Shown: positions 11,939-24,400 of the stretch, piece by piece
How positions within the stretch are numbered: the first letter of the stretch is position 1
Layout of the letters: each line of letters opens with the position of its first letter
From: Mastigamoeba balamuthi
Lineage: Eukaryota > Evosea > Mastigamoebida > Mastigamoebidae
Direction of reading: 5' to 3'
Length of the DNA: 64,000 bases
NCBI GenBank assembly: GCA_902651635.1
Contig: CACRSC010000030.1
Span: 102,229 to 166,228 of the forward strand
Program-made: the position numbers and the translations under genes
The notes under the pieces: generated by a model
The model's database searches: none
What the model was told of the DNA's origin: nothing
Seen by the model: only the letters and a program-made list of their open reading frames with translations

Positions 11939-12241
11939 CCATGCCGCTACTCGGGGATGTGAGGATCCACCACTACTTTCCCCGTCCTCTGAGACTCTCT
12001 CAGGTTGCGTTCACAAGGCCATTGCAATCAATGTGACACCCGTTGATTGGAGTGAGTGCGTGGACACTGGGACCTCCGTTGAACGGACGGACCCACAGCA
12101 CTACCGAAGCCCCAGACACAAGAGAACGCCATTGTTGGCCTTACTGGGTCCTGTAGGGGCAGCGCACACGCCGCGCCGCACGCTCAGGGGGGCGAGGAGG
12201 GCGGCGGGGAGGCAACGCAGAGCGGGGAGGGACCGGGGAGC

Positions 12242-15200
12242 TCAGCTGTACTTGGAGAAGTCGAGCTTGGGGGCCTTGGGCTTGGAGGCCGCGCTGGGCG
12301 TCCGGACCGACGACGCGGCTGCAGCAGCGCGGGCGGCGGCCTGCTGCTGCGCGGCCTGGGCCTCGACCGACTGCCGGATGGCCGTCTCGAGGTGCGTGCG
12401 CTCGTCCGCGGGCAGCGCGGCCACAAAGGCCTTGAAGTCGGACGCGTGGACGGCCGCCAGGTGCATGACCACCTGGAAGGCCGTCGCGTGCAGCGCCCCG
12501 GCCCCGCTGGCCGGCGCCGCGCGGGGCTTGAGCAGCGCGACCAGCGCGGGCAGGACCACCGCCAGCGCCTGCAGCTTCAGCGCCGCGTCGGCGACGGCGT
12601 GGGCGAGGACGAGGACCGTGACGACCTCCTTGAACTCGGCGACCTGCTCGGCCCCGATCTCGCGGTCGGCCCGCGAGGCCACAAAGAGCGCGGCGACCAT
12701 CGGCGGCGCCGCGGCGCGCAGGCACTGGGCGGCGACGGCGGCCGAGGGCTCGTCGGTGGGCGCGGCCTGCACGACGCCGCGCAGCGACTGCAGCGCCGCC
12801 ATGCGCACGCGCGCCGAGGGGCTGCGCACCGCCGCCTCGAGCGCGTCGACAAAGCGCTGCGGGAGCCCCGCGTGCTGGCCGCCGCGGCGCCGCCCGTTGG
12901 CGACGTGCGCCGTCATCAGCGCGACGGCCGCGAGGAAGAGGCCCAGCGTGCGGTCGCTGGCGAACGGGCACGCGCTGGCGGGTGCGGGCGAGGGCGCGGG
13001 CGCCGGGGCCGAGAGCTGGCGGCCGAGGCTGAGGACGGTGCCCAGCGCGCTGTCGAGGAACGAGGCCCAGCTCTCGGGGTCCAGCGCCTCCGAGGGCTCC
13101 GGGGGCTTGCAGACGGCCTGCACGGCCTGGACGGCCTGCGCGACGAGCTTCTCGCTGGCGCAGAGGTGCAGCGCCGTCGCCGCCAGGACGGGCGAGTACT
13201 CGAGGCGCTCGGCGCCGCTCATCAGCCGCGGCAGCGCGCAGACGGCGCCCAGCGCGGCCGCGCACGCGCCCTCGTCGTCGTCGACGGCCGCAGAGGCCGC
13301 GCCCGCGTCGGCGCCTGCGCGGATGGCGCGCTGNCCGATGCCCCCGGCGCCGCCCGCCTCGCCCCCCGCGGCCCCCGCGCCGCCCTCGTCGTCGCCCGCG
13401 TCGGCGCCCGCGTCGTCATCGCCGCCGCCCGCGGCGCCCGGCTCGCGCATGGCCTCGTCGTCGCCGGCCGCGTTGTCGGCGAAGCTGCCGGCGCCGGCGG
13501 GCGCGTCCTTGGCGGTGCTGTGCGTCGTCAGGACGATGTCGCGCAGCAGCGCGAGCCACGCGGGCGGCGCGCCGGGCCCGAGGCGCTCGACCATCGTGGC
13601 GAGCACGAGCTCGTTCTCGCGCAGCAGCGTGGCGTCGCTCTCGCTGTCGAGCATCGCGAAGAGCAGCGAGGCGATGCTGAAGGGGTCCGCGCCGAGCTGC
13701 TCGGCCCAGGCGCCCTGCACGAGCATGCGCAGGCACGTCACGCTGGCCTGGCGCACCGCCAGCCACGGGCTCTCGCGCAGCTGCGCGCCCAGCAGCCGCG
13801 GCACAAAGTCGGCCGGGGCGACGGCCTGCGGCGCGAAGAGGATCAGGCGCTGGTAGAAGCGCACGCTCTCGAGCTGGACGAGCGCGTCGCGGTGCTGGCG
13901 CATCTCGTCGGTGACGGCCATGCAGGCGCGCATGACGCCGCTGCCCGGGCGCAGCTCGGGGCCGATGGCGCCGACGACGGCGTTGGCCACGCGGCCCACG
14001 GCGCGCAGCGTCGTCGGGTCGCCCATGTGCGTGGCGCTCGTCATCAGCGACCGCGCGAGCGCCAGCGTCGAGCCCGAGGGGAACGAGGGCCCCGAGGCGT
14101 CGGCGCAGAGGCAGAGCGCGTGCAGCGCCGCGACGTGGACGCTGTGCGGCAGCGACGTGTCGGGGACCAGCGCGCTCATCGAGGCCACCGACTGCGCGAG
14201 GTGCGCCGACGCGCGGATGCCGCCGACGTAGCGCTGCACGCAGCCCAGCGCGAACACGCAGCCCGCGCGCGCGTGCGGCGGGGCGCTGGGCGTCAGGCAG
14301 ACCTTGACGAGGCTCGAGGCGAGCGAGGCCGTGAACGAGTCGCCGGCCATGCGGCAGAGCAGCCCCAGCGACTCGGCCGCCCCGCGCGCCAGCCGCACGT
14401 CGGCGTCCGAGACGAACTTCTGCAGCCCGTCGACGAGCCGCCGCAGCACGTCGGCGCGCGCAGACGCCACGGCGACGCGCTGCTCGTTCATCTCGCGGAC
14501 GATCGCCACGAGCGCCGTCAGCGCGGCGGCCGAGCGCTGCGGCGACTGCGCGCGGGCCTGCGGCGTCAGGACCTCCTCGAGCCGCGCGAGGATCTTGGCC
14601 TGGCTGCCCTCGCTCTGCGTCGCGAAGAGCAGCGCCACGAGGCGCGTGGCCGCCTCCTGCGGCGCCACGACGACGTGCTGCGCCCAGACCTCGTGGCTCG
14701 CCGGCTCGGGCGCGTCGCCGCCGGGCGCGCTGAAGGCGTCGCCGTCGCCCTCCTCGGGCCACGGGCCCAGGATGTCGTCCTCGCGCGAGAGCATCGAGCG
14801 CAGGCAGTCGGGCGGGCTGGGCTGCCACGCGGCGCCCTCGACGGCGACCGCGTGCGCGAGGCGGTGCAGCTGCGTGAACGACGCGCTCAGGACGCCGGCG
14901 CTGGGCGGCAGGTGCGCGAAGACGCCCAGCACGCAGCCCGCGAGCTCCAGCGCCTGCTGCTGCGGGTCCTCCTCCTCGTCCTCCTGCGACGGCGACGACG
15001 CGCCCGCGCCGGCCGCGGCCCCGGCGGCCCCGGGGGCCTCGGGCTGCGCGTTGGGGGCGCCCGACTCCTCCGTGCCGGGCAGCAGCGCGGGCAGCGACGT
15101 CAGCAGGACCGTCAGCGGCGGCAGCAGCAGCGGCAGCACGCGGTCGTTGAGCAGCGACGGCGCGCGCGTGCAGAGCGCGAGCAGCGGGCGCACGGCGCTG

Positions 15201-17810
15201 AGCCGGTGGCGCACAAACGCGGCGGCCTCGGGCCTCGTGCGCGGCACCGCGTGCGCCGTGGCCAGCGACGCCATCCAGAGCTGCACGAGCTGCTGCAGGG
15301 CGCCCGCGATCAGCGCGGGGCCGCCGGCCGTCGAGACGATGGCGCCCACGAGCGACCACCCGATCTCGGCCTGCATGGGCGACGGCGCCTGCGCGCGCAG
15401 CAGCCCCAGCGCCACGTCGAGCGCCTGCTGCGCGATCGTCTTGGGGACGCCCAGCGGCGCGCGGCCCGCCTCGATGACCAGCGCCGCCAGCGCCAGGCCG
15501 TGGCCGTGCAGCAGCTCGTAGGCCGGCGGGGCGCCGCTGCCGCCCGCGGGCGCGAGCTCCGCGAGCGACGCGCGCGAGAGCGGCGCGAGCTGTGCGGGCA
15601 GCGCGCGGCCGACGGAGCGCAGGCAGAGCGCCGCCTGGATGCGCACGCGCGCGGACGAGTGGCCCAGCAGCGCAGAGGCGTGCGGGGCGAGCCACTCGGG
15701 CATGTCGGCGCCGGCCTGGCCGATCTCCTCGGCCAGCGTGCAGAGCTCGTGCAGCGCGGCGACGACGGCGCTGTCGCCGAACTCGGCGGGGTCGCGGAGC
15801 ACGCGGGCGAGCAGGCGGGCCATGCGCTGCTGCTGGACCTCGCGGAGGATCGACCCGAACGAGCGCAGCAGGCGCGAGATGACCGAGCGCAGGTGCGAGG
15901 CGTCGGGGCGCGAGACGCCGGCGCGCGGGGCGTCGCGGAGGACGCGGACGAGCGAGGCGACGATGAGCTCCATGTTGGCGTCGATGTCGGCGCCCTTGAG
16001 CTCGCGGAAGAGGCGCACGACGACGGCGCCCACGGCGCTGCGGTACTCGCGGCGGGCGCCCTGCTTCCAGAACATGGGCGCCAGCATCACAAACGCCGCC
16101 TCGAGTATCGGCGCGAACGCGTTCTTGGGCACCTTGCGCCTCGCGTCCTTGGGCGGCGCCCCTCCTGCCGGAAGAGCGGTGAGAACAGCGGCCAGAGAGC
16201 GATCCAGAAAGAGGAGAGAGAGAGGGCGGGCTGAGTTCAATGCGCTGCGCTCATTCACAGTGAGTGGCACACAGCCACACAGCACAGCACGGCAGAGGCA
16301 CCCCAGCCACCGCAATGCAGTTAGGACACAGCGCGGCCACTGCGAGGCCTACGGCAGCAGACACAGGAGCGACAACAGAACAAAGGACGCAGGCGGCGCA
16401 GCAGCGGCAGAAACAGCACAGAAACAACGCGCACAGAGCCACAGCGGAGACATCGGAGACCCTCCCAGCTCGGAGGGCCGCTCAGGGGAGCCCATGAGCC
16501 CCCACGCTCGCGGCAAGCGCATCCCGAACGGCCCCGAGCGCACAGAACGCCGGGCGAGAGGGGCGCAAAGAGACAGTGCGAGAGGCAGACCCGCGAGGGT
16601 CCAAAACCCCCCCGGGCAGCAGCGAGGGGGGGCGCGAGTACCCTGGGCGGAGCTGGAGGCGGGGGCCGAGGAGTTGGGGGCCGGGGGCTTCTGGATGCCA
16701 GCGACGAAGAGGGCGGCGAGGGCGGCAGAGCCCTCCTCGCGGACAGGGGCGCTGGGGTCGTCCATGAACTTGGTGCAGAGCGCCAGGCGCAGCTCCTGCG
16801 TGGCCCACTCGGGCGCGTTCCTGTTGACGCGGGCCAGGCACTGGGCCGAGCGCGCCCGGAGCTCGGGGGAGCGGTCGGCGGCGTAGGTCTTGACGAGCTT
16901 CACGATCGAGGGCGCCAGCGTCTGCGCCAGCATCGGCCACCCGTCCAGCGCGGAGCTCAGCGCCCCCAGCGCGCTGATGCTCGTCGTCGCCTCCTTGGCG
17001 TGCTTCTTCAGCAGCGCCACCAGCTCCGTCTGCACAGGGATCAACTGATTCGGGCGCAGGCGAGTGCGGGCCGTCAGTGCGCAGGAAAAGAGAGGGAAAT
17101 GGCGGCGGCGGGAATCGATCCGGCGGACCTCGAAGCCGCGCTTGACGACGATGTCGCCGAGGGTCTCCAGGACGGCGCACTTGCCCGCGACCGTCGGCAG
17201 CTTGGGGAACGCGGCCATGAAGTGCTTGGCCGTCTTGAGCGCCATCGACCCGTCCACGCGCCTGCCGGCGTCGAAGAGCGCGAGCAGCAGCGCCACCACA
17301 CGCCTGCGCAGCGTCACGCCACGTCACGGTCAAAAGTCGAATCAGCCTTCTGATTTTCTGCCCCCGATCTGGATTCTTGTGCACAGGATATCTTGCAAAT
17401 CTGCCGGCCAAGTTCACTTTGCGTTTGGCGGCATTGGCGCCGCCGCCGCGCTGGCCGCGTGCGCGCGCGATCTCCAGAGGAAATATCTTTGGGAAAGACG
17501 AATCTTCGAGATATCGGAAATATCCCCCCCCGCCTGCCCCCGGGTACCTGCGGGTGGGCAGCGCCGGGGCCAGCGGGACCGCGGCGAGGAGGGCGCCGTG
17601 GAGCTCTGCGCAGGAGGCCTGCCTGAGGGTGTCGGCCGAGGCGGCAGCCAGGGCGCGCTCGACGTCGGCGAGGGCGTCGAGCTTGGCGCACTGCAGCGGC
17701 ACGCTGGGAAGCGCCGGCTGCCCCGCGTGGCTCTGCGGCCTGTGCGACGCGTCCGACTCGAACGCCTTCTTGAGCGCCGCCGCGCAGTCCTCGAGAGATG
17801 CGCCGGACAT
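12242..17810 (-). CDS. HEATR5: HEATR5/Laa1-like HEAT-repeat protein (AP-1-associated trafficking factor)
   Basis: Four exons (17810-17548, 17303-17129, 17029-16642, 16164-12242) join in frame to 1,582 residues. The segment FALGCVQRYVGGIRASAHL, then SGPSFPSGSTLALARSLM, VGAIGPELRPGSGVMRACM, FAPQAVAPADFVPRLLGAQL and PWLAVRQASVTCLR follows animal HEATR5 block by block, and N-terminal PTRRVVALLLALFDAG matches the HEATR5 PTRKLLA region. In yeast and animals this family binds clathrin adaptor AP-1 and supports TGN-endosome traffic (established knowledge). The protein is alanine- and leucine-rich throughout and somewhat shorter than the usual ~2,000 residues. It ends APKLDFSKYS. One ambiguous base (13334) falls in a low-complexity Gly/Ala/Asp linker. 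Intron 1 (17304-17547) carries AATATC-type repeats and a TGACGTGG box near its 3' end; intron 2 ends with AATCAGTTGATCCCTGTGCAG-like sequence. Confidence 0.88.
13334..13334. other. Single undetermined base
   Basis: One N within the large HEATR5 exon, in a GC-rich low-complexity linker; the reading frame continues through it. Confidence 0.95.
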
Positions 17811-18083
17811 GTGTGCGTGTGCCTCTCGGTTTTTTGAACGTTGTCTGGATTTTTGTTCCCCTGTATCTCCTTTTTCCCGATCCGGCCCTGCCAGTTTTCC
17901 CTTTGAGATTCATACAGAGAGAGCACGGCGAATCCGCATATCACAAACAGGCAGGAGCGTTCCCTCCCTTTGGATAGCTGGGCTGCTTCTTACTGCGTTT
18001 CCAGTACCCCCTGTGAGGCGCTGGATCTGGCTGTGTCCCAGTTTTTCCTCCAATTGTCTCCACCCTCACGTGGCCGACAACTA

Positions 18084-18599
18084 ATGCGCACAGTCAACGA
18101 CACGAGCAGACAGATTGAGGAGTACGCGGCTGCTCTGAGGTCGGCAAACGTGGTAGTCACATGCACGAGCATTTTTCAGGTGCCGCGGGCTCGCAGGGAC
18201 TCCACTTCCACGCGGCCAGCGGGATCTCACTGCGGAGCTCGCAGGTACCAGGTCTCGAAGCTCGCGGAGATTGTGCTCAGCGGGGCGCTGCTCGTCACGG
18301 ACCTGCCGTTCCAAGACGAGGTGTTCTGGTCACGGGTCGCAGTGCAAATCAGCGCGTCAGACAGCGATGAGAGCATAGGCGGAACGGTTCAGTGGTGGCT
18401 CGACCACGACAGAGAGCACGTGGAGCACGTGCGGGCAGCGCAGCGGATGGTGGTCAGGCGGTACACGACAGACCACACAGCGCTGGTGCTGCTGCACTCG
18501 CTGCAGATGTGGAGGCAGAGGAACTACGGCTACTGGATGCCCTACCCCTACAGCCACCACTGTGCCGACACACCAGAGTCGAAAATGTACTGCTCCTGA
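18084..18599 (+). CDS. C-terminal part of a CgeB-like glycosyltransferase (possibly truncated)
   Basis: The open frame (continuous from about 17,970; first ATG at 18,084) reads IEEYAAALRSANVVVTCTSI, YQVSKLAEIVLSGALLVTDL and TVQWWLDHDREHVEHVRAAQ, then a tyrosine-rich end and a stop at 18,597-18,599. This resembles the final Rossmann half of CgeB/spore-coat-type family 1 glycosyltransferases, where a conserved block of the type 'K..E.L.SGALL..D' is followed by a WL..H...R region. The N-terminal Rossmann half is absent: only about 160 bp separate this frame from the HEATR5 start. Either upstream exons are very short or this is a truncated gene. A 65-nt GT..AG segment (from about 18,180) could be an intron, but removing it breaks the frame. 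Confidence 0.45.
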   Translation: MRTVNDTSRQIEEYAAALRSANVVVTCTSIFQVPRARRDSTSTRPAGSHCGARRYQVSKLAEIVLSGALLVTDLPFQDEVFWSRVAVQISASDSDESIGGTVQWWLDHDREHVEHVRAAQRMVVRRYTTDHTALVLLHSLQMWRQRNYGYWMPYPYSHHCADTPESKMYCS

Positions 18600-18802
18600 A
18601 TGCACGACTCTGGATGGTCCCCCTCTTTTCTCTCTCCCCTCTGCTGCGCCCCTGACAGTGGCACAACCATGTCGTGTGATGCTCAAGGGATGACTTGGGG
18701 TTGCTCTATTGACAGTTGCAGTGTTCTGACAACAACAGGAGCAGCAGGAGGCCGCGGTCAGAGGGGACTCCTGCTCGGATGTTCTGGAGGTTTGAGCAGG
18801 CA

Positions 18803-20135
18803 TCATGCCGTGTGGTTCTGGAGGCTGGCGACCCTCGACGAGGGGCTCGTTGCGCCCAGCGCGGCGTTCTCGGTAAGCAGGCACGCGCCCCTGCCGCGGG
18901 CGATGCGGAAGAAGCCCTGCTCTCCCCAGCCAGTCCCCCAGCTGTTCTTGACGATCCAGTACTTCTGCCCGTTCTGCGTGCCCCACCCCGTCAGCAGCAC
19001 CGCGTGGTTCACTCCCTGGCGGCACCCGTTCGCTGCGCACAGGTGTCAGTACTCCGCGAATGTGGATGCTCAATTGAATTGGTCTCACAGTCGGGCACAA
19101 TGCCGCCCTGGTAGCTGTCGAGCGTGCTGGCGTCAAGGCAGATGGCCAGCGGGCCGTACTTGATGAGGCTCGCGTCGACACCGCCCTTGGCCTCGTTGAA
19201 GGCGACCGAGAAGAAGCTGCTGATCTTCCCGACGGCCCTGGACGCGCTGTACCTGCACTGCCCGTCCCTGGCCGTGTACGGGTAGTCCGACTCCCTCATG
19301 GCACCCCCGCCATTCTTGGAGTACTTGGTCAGGTAGTTCAGCGCCGTCGCCGGGTAGCCGCCGTTGCACGAGCCGCCCAGACGGCAGTCGACAAGCATCT
19401 GCGGGGCAAAGTGCTCGGTGGCCCCCGTGGCCTTCTTCCACGCAGCCTCCACGACGCCCATCGAGGCGAAGGCCCAGCAGCTGCCGCAGCCCCCCTGGTT
19501 CTGAACGGGCGTCGTGTACGGCGACCTGTAGCTGTCCGGGATGCTGGCCCTCTTGAGCTCCGGGACCTCTGGCGCAGGCTCCGTCTCCACAGCGTTAAAC
19601 ATCTCGCCGACGCCTGCGGCAACAAACCAGTGAGAACGCTGTCGCTGTACAGAGACGGTGCGGTACGTACGGTGGTTGAGGTACTTGATAGCGAACTCGC
19701 CAGAGGACATGTCCGAGAACTGCGAGCAATGAGCTGAGCAGCGGAACGGAGAGAGGGGTTGCAGGGGTTGAGGGGCACCTGGTTGATGCCGAACGTGGCC
19801 GAGGGCATCTCCGCGTTGAGCGTCGCGATCTTGTCCAGCTTGGCAGAGAAGATGGCGAAGCGCTCCGCCTCTGCGAGTGGGTGCGAGGGAGGCCAGTCAG
19901 TGGCTTCTGCGAGACGCTGGAGGCCCGCGCACCCTCGTGGGCCGTCTTGTAGACCCTCCCGTACTCGCGCTTGAAGTTCTCCTGCAGTTGGCCAACGGCG
20001 CCAGAGGGTGCAACTGTGAGCTCCGGAGACCGCTGGGAGTGCTTGTCGGCTGCGTACAAACTGGCAGCGCTTGTCGCAGGCGAGGGCCACGAGGGCCAGT
20101 CCGCACAGTGCAACGACGATTGGGCCGGTGCGCAT
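18803..20135 (-). CDS. Cathepsin L-like papain-family cysteine protease precursor
   Basis: ATG at 20135 starts a signal peptide ([20 protein letters not shown]). The propeptide carries an I29 inhibitor pattern ([36 protein letters not shown]). The mature enzyme begins near [18 protein letters not shown] and has the complete papain set: Gln in PVQNQGG, Cys in CGSCWAF, His in [11 protein letters not shown], Asn in [15 protein letters not shown]. The CNGGYP motif and disulphide cysteines are present. At least six introns of roughly 45-70 nt split it (for example near 20,065, 19,900, 19,780, 19,650 and 19,035-19,095); the last contains CAATTGA and a TACTGAC branch-like site. The expected role is lysosomal or secreted proteolysis. 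Nothing suggests inactivation. Confidence 0.9.
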
Positions 20136-21473
20136 GTTCTGGATTATGGGGAAGCACTCAGTTGCTTGTTTACTAAGTAATGAATGACTTCTGGTGTACC
20201 ACCCCCCGTTTTGTGGCCCCAAACACGGCGGTTGGGCAGCGTCACAGATACGGTCGGCCGGTGATCCTGTGCCACTCGACTGCACAAATATCGGGAATGA
20301 ACCGTCCCCAACGGTTTTTCTGACCACTGCCCCTCCAACCGTCGCAATCCCTCTTGCGCAGAGGCACAGAGGCCCCCAGGCGTCGCTGAGGACGTGCGGC
20401 TGCGCGAGGGCTGTGGGGGTAGGTGTGCTGGTGGAGCACGAGTCTTTTCCGGAAGAAAAGGGACTGAGCCGATCAGGGGGTCTTTGCTCCATTGCTCCGC
20501 AGGATTCGGGAGGACTGCGAAACCGCACGATCTCGCAGGACAAACGCAGCGTCCCGCGGAATTGCACCGGCGCGAACCGAGGTCACGGCAGTCTCCCCTT
20601 CACCCCGCTCGCGTGCCCCGCATGGGCTGCTCCTCAGTCCCAGCTCAGAGAGAACAAGGCAAGGCGGAAGAGCAACGACTCAGCAGAGCTGCTGTCCATC
20701 CGGGCTGTAGGGAGGGGGAAAGACTGGAGACAGCCGTGAGCACCGCCAGCTGGTCAGCAAGAACAGCTCACAAGGCTGGCTTTGAGGCGCGTTGCCAAGA
20801 GGGTGCTGGTTGCTCTGGGACATTTCGCCCGAGGGGCCTGTGCACCTGCGATCCGAACAAGCCCACACCATTGCCAGAAACGTGGTTGGCAAACATTTCG
20901 AAGCACTCAGAGAGCACACGGGAGCGGCTTGCTTTGGTACCCAGCAGCACGTCGGGACTCCGCAACGGCGGCGGGTGCTGTTGGTCTCGCACTGCAGGAA
21001 GGAAGAGTCGATCCCGAGCTGTGCGGGTGTGGGCAGCCTGACCCTCCCAGCCAACACCACCCAGCACTCAACTTCCTGTGCCTCGTCGAGTTTGAAATGG
21101 CGCAATTGCCTCACGCTGCTGGTGCAGAGAGGAAGATGGGCAAGAACACGCAACGGTAGCTGACCAGCAACTGGAGCAACTTGCCGTCAACTCGAGTGTT
21201 CCACGGTCGTCTGATCCCCCTTGCTTCCCGCCGCCTCGCGCAGGTGTGGCATCGGTGGCGACGGCACTCGGAAGGGTCTCGCGCGCCAGGGAGATCTCCG
21301 TCACCTGCAGCTGGGGACCCCGTCGTCCCAATCGGCCTGTTCAACACCCGCTGTTTTGCCCGTGAAAACACCGTTTCGCCCCACTGTTGCCCAAGTCCAC
21401 CATTTTTTACCAACGGGCGAGTGCGCCATACATACACACGGACGACCTCTGCACACCACAGCTACACAGCGTA
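20136..21473. other. Intergenic region without a recognised gene
   Basis: About 1.3 kb between the start of the cathepsin gene and the 3' end of the ankyrin-calpain gene. Open frames exist on both strands, but none has recognisable motifs or a coherent exon pattern. It should include the cathepsin promoter and the calpain 3' UTR. Confidence 0.45.
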
Positions 21474-24400
21474 TCAGGCTCTGCGCTCTCCGTTGAGCGA
21501 GAGCGCCGAGGAGCGGTGCGTCTGGACAGGGGTGCTCTGCTTCGACGCAGGCCCCCCGGCCCTCGCCTGCGCAGCCTGCGTGGGCTGTGCTGGCCGCTTG
21601 ACCCCTGCCACGGGCTCCAGCCTGACCCTGGACGACGACTGCCGCCCCTGCTGCGCTGGCACCGGCACCGCTGCCGCTGCCGTCTTCCGCGGAGCGCTCG
21701 GCGACGCTCCCGCGGGCTGAGGCTTCCTGGCAGCGACGGGCGACACCCTCGAGGCCGCGGGGGGCGAGCGGCGAGCGGCGGGCACGGAGGCCCCGGCCTT
21801 GCGGAGCTGCTGCTCGAGCTCGCGGACGCGGCTGAGGAGGTACGTGTTCTCCTGGCGCAGGCCCGCGTTCTCCTCCTGGTACTGCTGCTCCTTGACGCGC
21901 AGCTCGCGGACCTCCTTCTCGATGACCCCGCGGCCGCGGACGGGCGCCGCCTTGACCGCGTTGGCCGCGGACGCCGCAGCGGCCTGCGTAGCCTCCAGGT
22001 CGACGGTCGTCGCGCTGAAGGTCACGGGCGAGACGGCGAAGGAGGCGGCGTCCTGCTCGGCCTCGCCCTCGGCGACGGTGAGCTCCGCGCGGAGGGTGAC
22101 CGCTAGCGGGACGAGCTTGCTGCCCGCGGCGGTCCTGCGGAGGACGAAGAAGAACATCGTCGCCTTACAGAACTTGAAGCGGTCCTTGGGCATGCAGACC
22201 TCGAGGCTCGCGTTGCTGTCGGTCGTCGGGTTGAGCTTGCGCAGCACGTGCAGCCACCGCGGCAGCGCGTCGGCGGCGCTGCACTCGTGGACGACGAGCT
22301 CCGTCGTGGCCCCGCGGGCGACCTCGTCGAAGCGGTCGAACGGGAGCACGCCGGCCACCAGCGTCAGCTCGTCGCCGCTGATCTGCCCGACGGCGACCTT
22401 CTGCGAGAACTCTGCGACGAGGGTGGCAGGGCGCGGCATCTTGACGGCGAAGACGTGCTCGGGCGAGGGGATGTCGCCGGACCAGATCTTGAGGGTGCGG
22501 AAGAGGAAGGAGGAGCGGGGGATGGAGCAGATCTCGATGCGGGAGAAGAAGGAGAGGAAGCCGGCCTTGCCCTCGAACTCCATGTGGAAGAGGCCGTCGC
22601 GGGCGTTGGAGTGGGCGACGCCGGCGGCCTGCTTGAGGGCGGGGGTCCAGCGGGCGCTGGAGTCGCCCCAGTCGCCGGTCCACTCCTCGTCGCCGTAGGG
22701 GTTGTACATGCGGACGAGGTGGAAGCGGCCCTGGAGCGTGAGGAGGGCGACGACGGCGTAGGCGTGGCCGGGGAGCAGGCCGCGGAGGGCTGCGTCGTCG
22801 AGGTCGTCGCGCTGGATGCTGCACGAGAGGAAGGAGATGCGGGCGGGGTCGTTGATCATGCCGTTGAGCACGGGCCACAGGTTGCCGCGCGTGCGCTCCA
22901 GCAGCATCTCGGGGCTGCCCAGGTCCACCGCCGTCACCGACCCGCCCACCAGCGTCGTCACGGCCACGTGGAACGCCCCGCCGTCGGCCGCCTCGTAGCA
23001 CCCGCACCGGTACTTGACGTACGCCTTCTCCACCAGCGCCACGTACCACGCGTCCCGCCCGCTGCTGTGCGCGTACAGCGGCTGCAGCACCGCCCGCGCG
23101 TCGTTGCGCCGCCGGTGCGCCGCGCAGGGCAGCTGGTCGTCCGTCACCACCGGCGCCACCCGCCCCTCGGCGCTGTACATCCGCAGCCCCACCACGCCCC
23201 GCCCCAGCTCCGCGTCCCCCGTCGCCAGCAGCCCGCGCATCACCCCGCCCCCCTCGGCCGACACCACGCTCGCCAGCGCCGCCAGCAGGTAGCACGTCCC
23301 CAGCGCCCCCTGCTCGATCTGGTCCGCGCTCGGCGGCCCCGCGAACAGCGCCGCGTTGCCCCCGCCGCTGCCCCCCGCCAGCTCGCTCGCCCGCCGCCAG
23401 CACGTCGGCCGCCCGATCGCCCCGCCAGCCTCGGGCGGGTGCGCGGGGTCCTTCCACAGCGACGCGTCCCCCGCCGCGAAGTCCGCGTCGGCGTACTTGT
23501 CCCCCGCCCGCAGCCCCGCCAGCTGCCCCGCCACGTACTGCCGCACGAACGCGTCGCACTCGGCGTCGTGCCCCGCCCCGAACCCCACCGCCGCCACCTC
23601 CCGCAGCCCCACGCCGCACCGCGCCGTCATCAGCAGCACCGACGCCACGTCCCCCTTGTCCAGCGCCAGCCGCAGCGGCGACTGCCCCTCGCTGTTCCGC
23701 AGCTCCGTCGCCTCCCGCGCCCCGTACCGCCCGCTCCCCAGCAGCCACGCCGCCATCGCGTCCGCCTCCCCGTCGGTCCGCGCGATGGCGTAGTGCAGCA
23801 CCGTGTTCCCGAACGGGTCCTGCGCCGTGTACGCCGCCGCCCCGCAGCCCTCCGCCCCCAGCACCGCCTGCAGCGCCCGGCACGTCCCCTCCCGCGCCGC
23901 CAGGTGCGCCGCGTGGTACCCGCATCCCGACAGCGTCAGCTCCCCGGCCCCCACGCGCCCCCCCTCGGGCCACGGCACCTTGCCCCACGTCTCCTCCATC
24001 CCCGCCGCCTTCCGGAACTCCCCCGTCGGCGAGATGGCCCGCACGGCCCACTGCAGCACTGCCCCGCCCACCCCCAGCGGCCGCCCGGCCGTCGGCCGGT
24101 GCGCCAGCATCGCCACCACGTCGGGGCACGTCGAGAACTCGGCAGCCTTGGGCTTGCCCTCGCCAGAGCGGAAGTCCGCGTTGGCCCCCGAGTCCAGCAG
24201 CGCCTTGGCCACGGCCGCGTTGGGCGCCACGAAGAGCGGCGTCACGAGGGAGCCGTTGGTGATGTCGCGGGCGTTGGCGCCCGCGGGGCAGCGCTCGAGC
24301 AGAAGGCGGACGACCTGCTCGGGCGCGTTGAGGTCGCAGGCGCGGAACACCGACTCCTCGCGGACGCGCGCGCCGAGGTCGAGCAGGCGCAGCACAAAGG

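Noticed and set aside
12392-16234. A very long open frame (1,280 codons) on the plus strand opposite HEATR5
   Set aside because: It is an antisense by-product of extreme GC at third codon positions. The sequence is Arg/Ala/Gly/His-rich with no domain, whereas the minus strand encodes a clear HEATR5.
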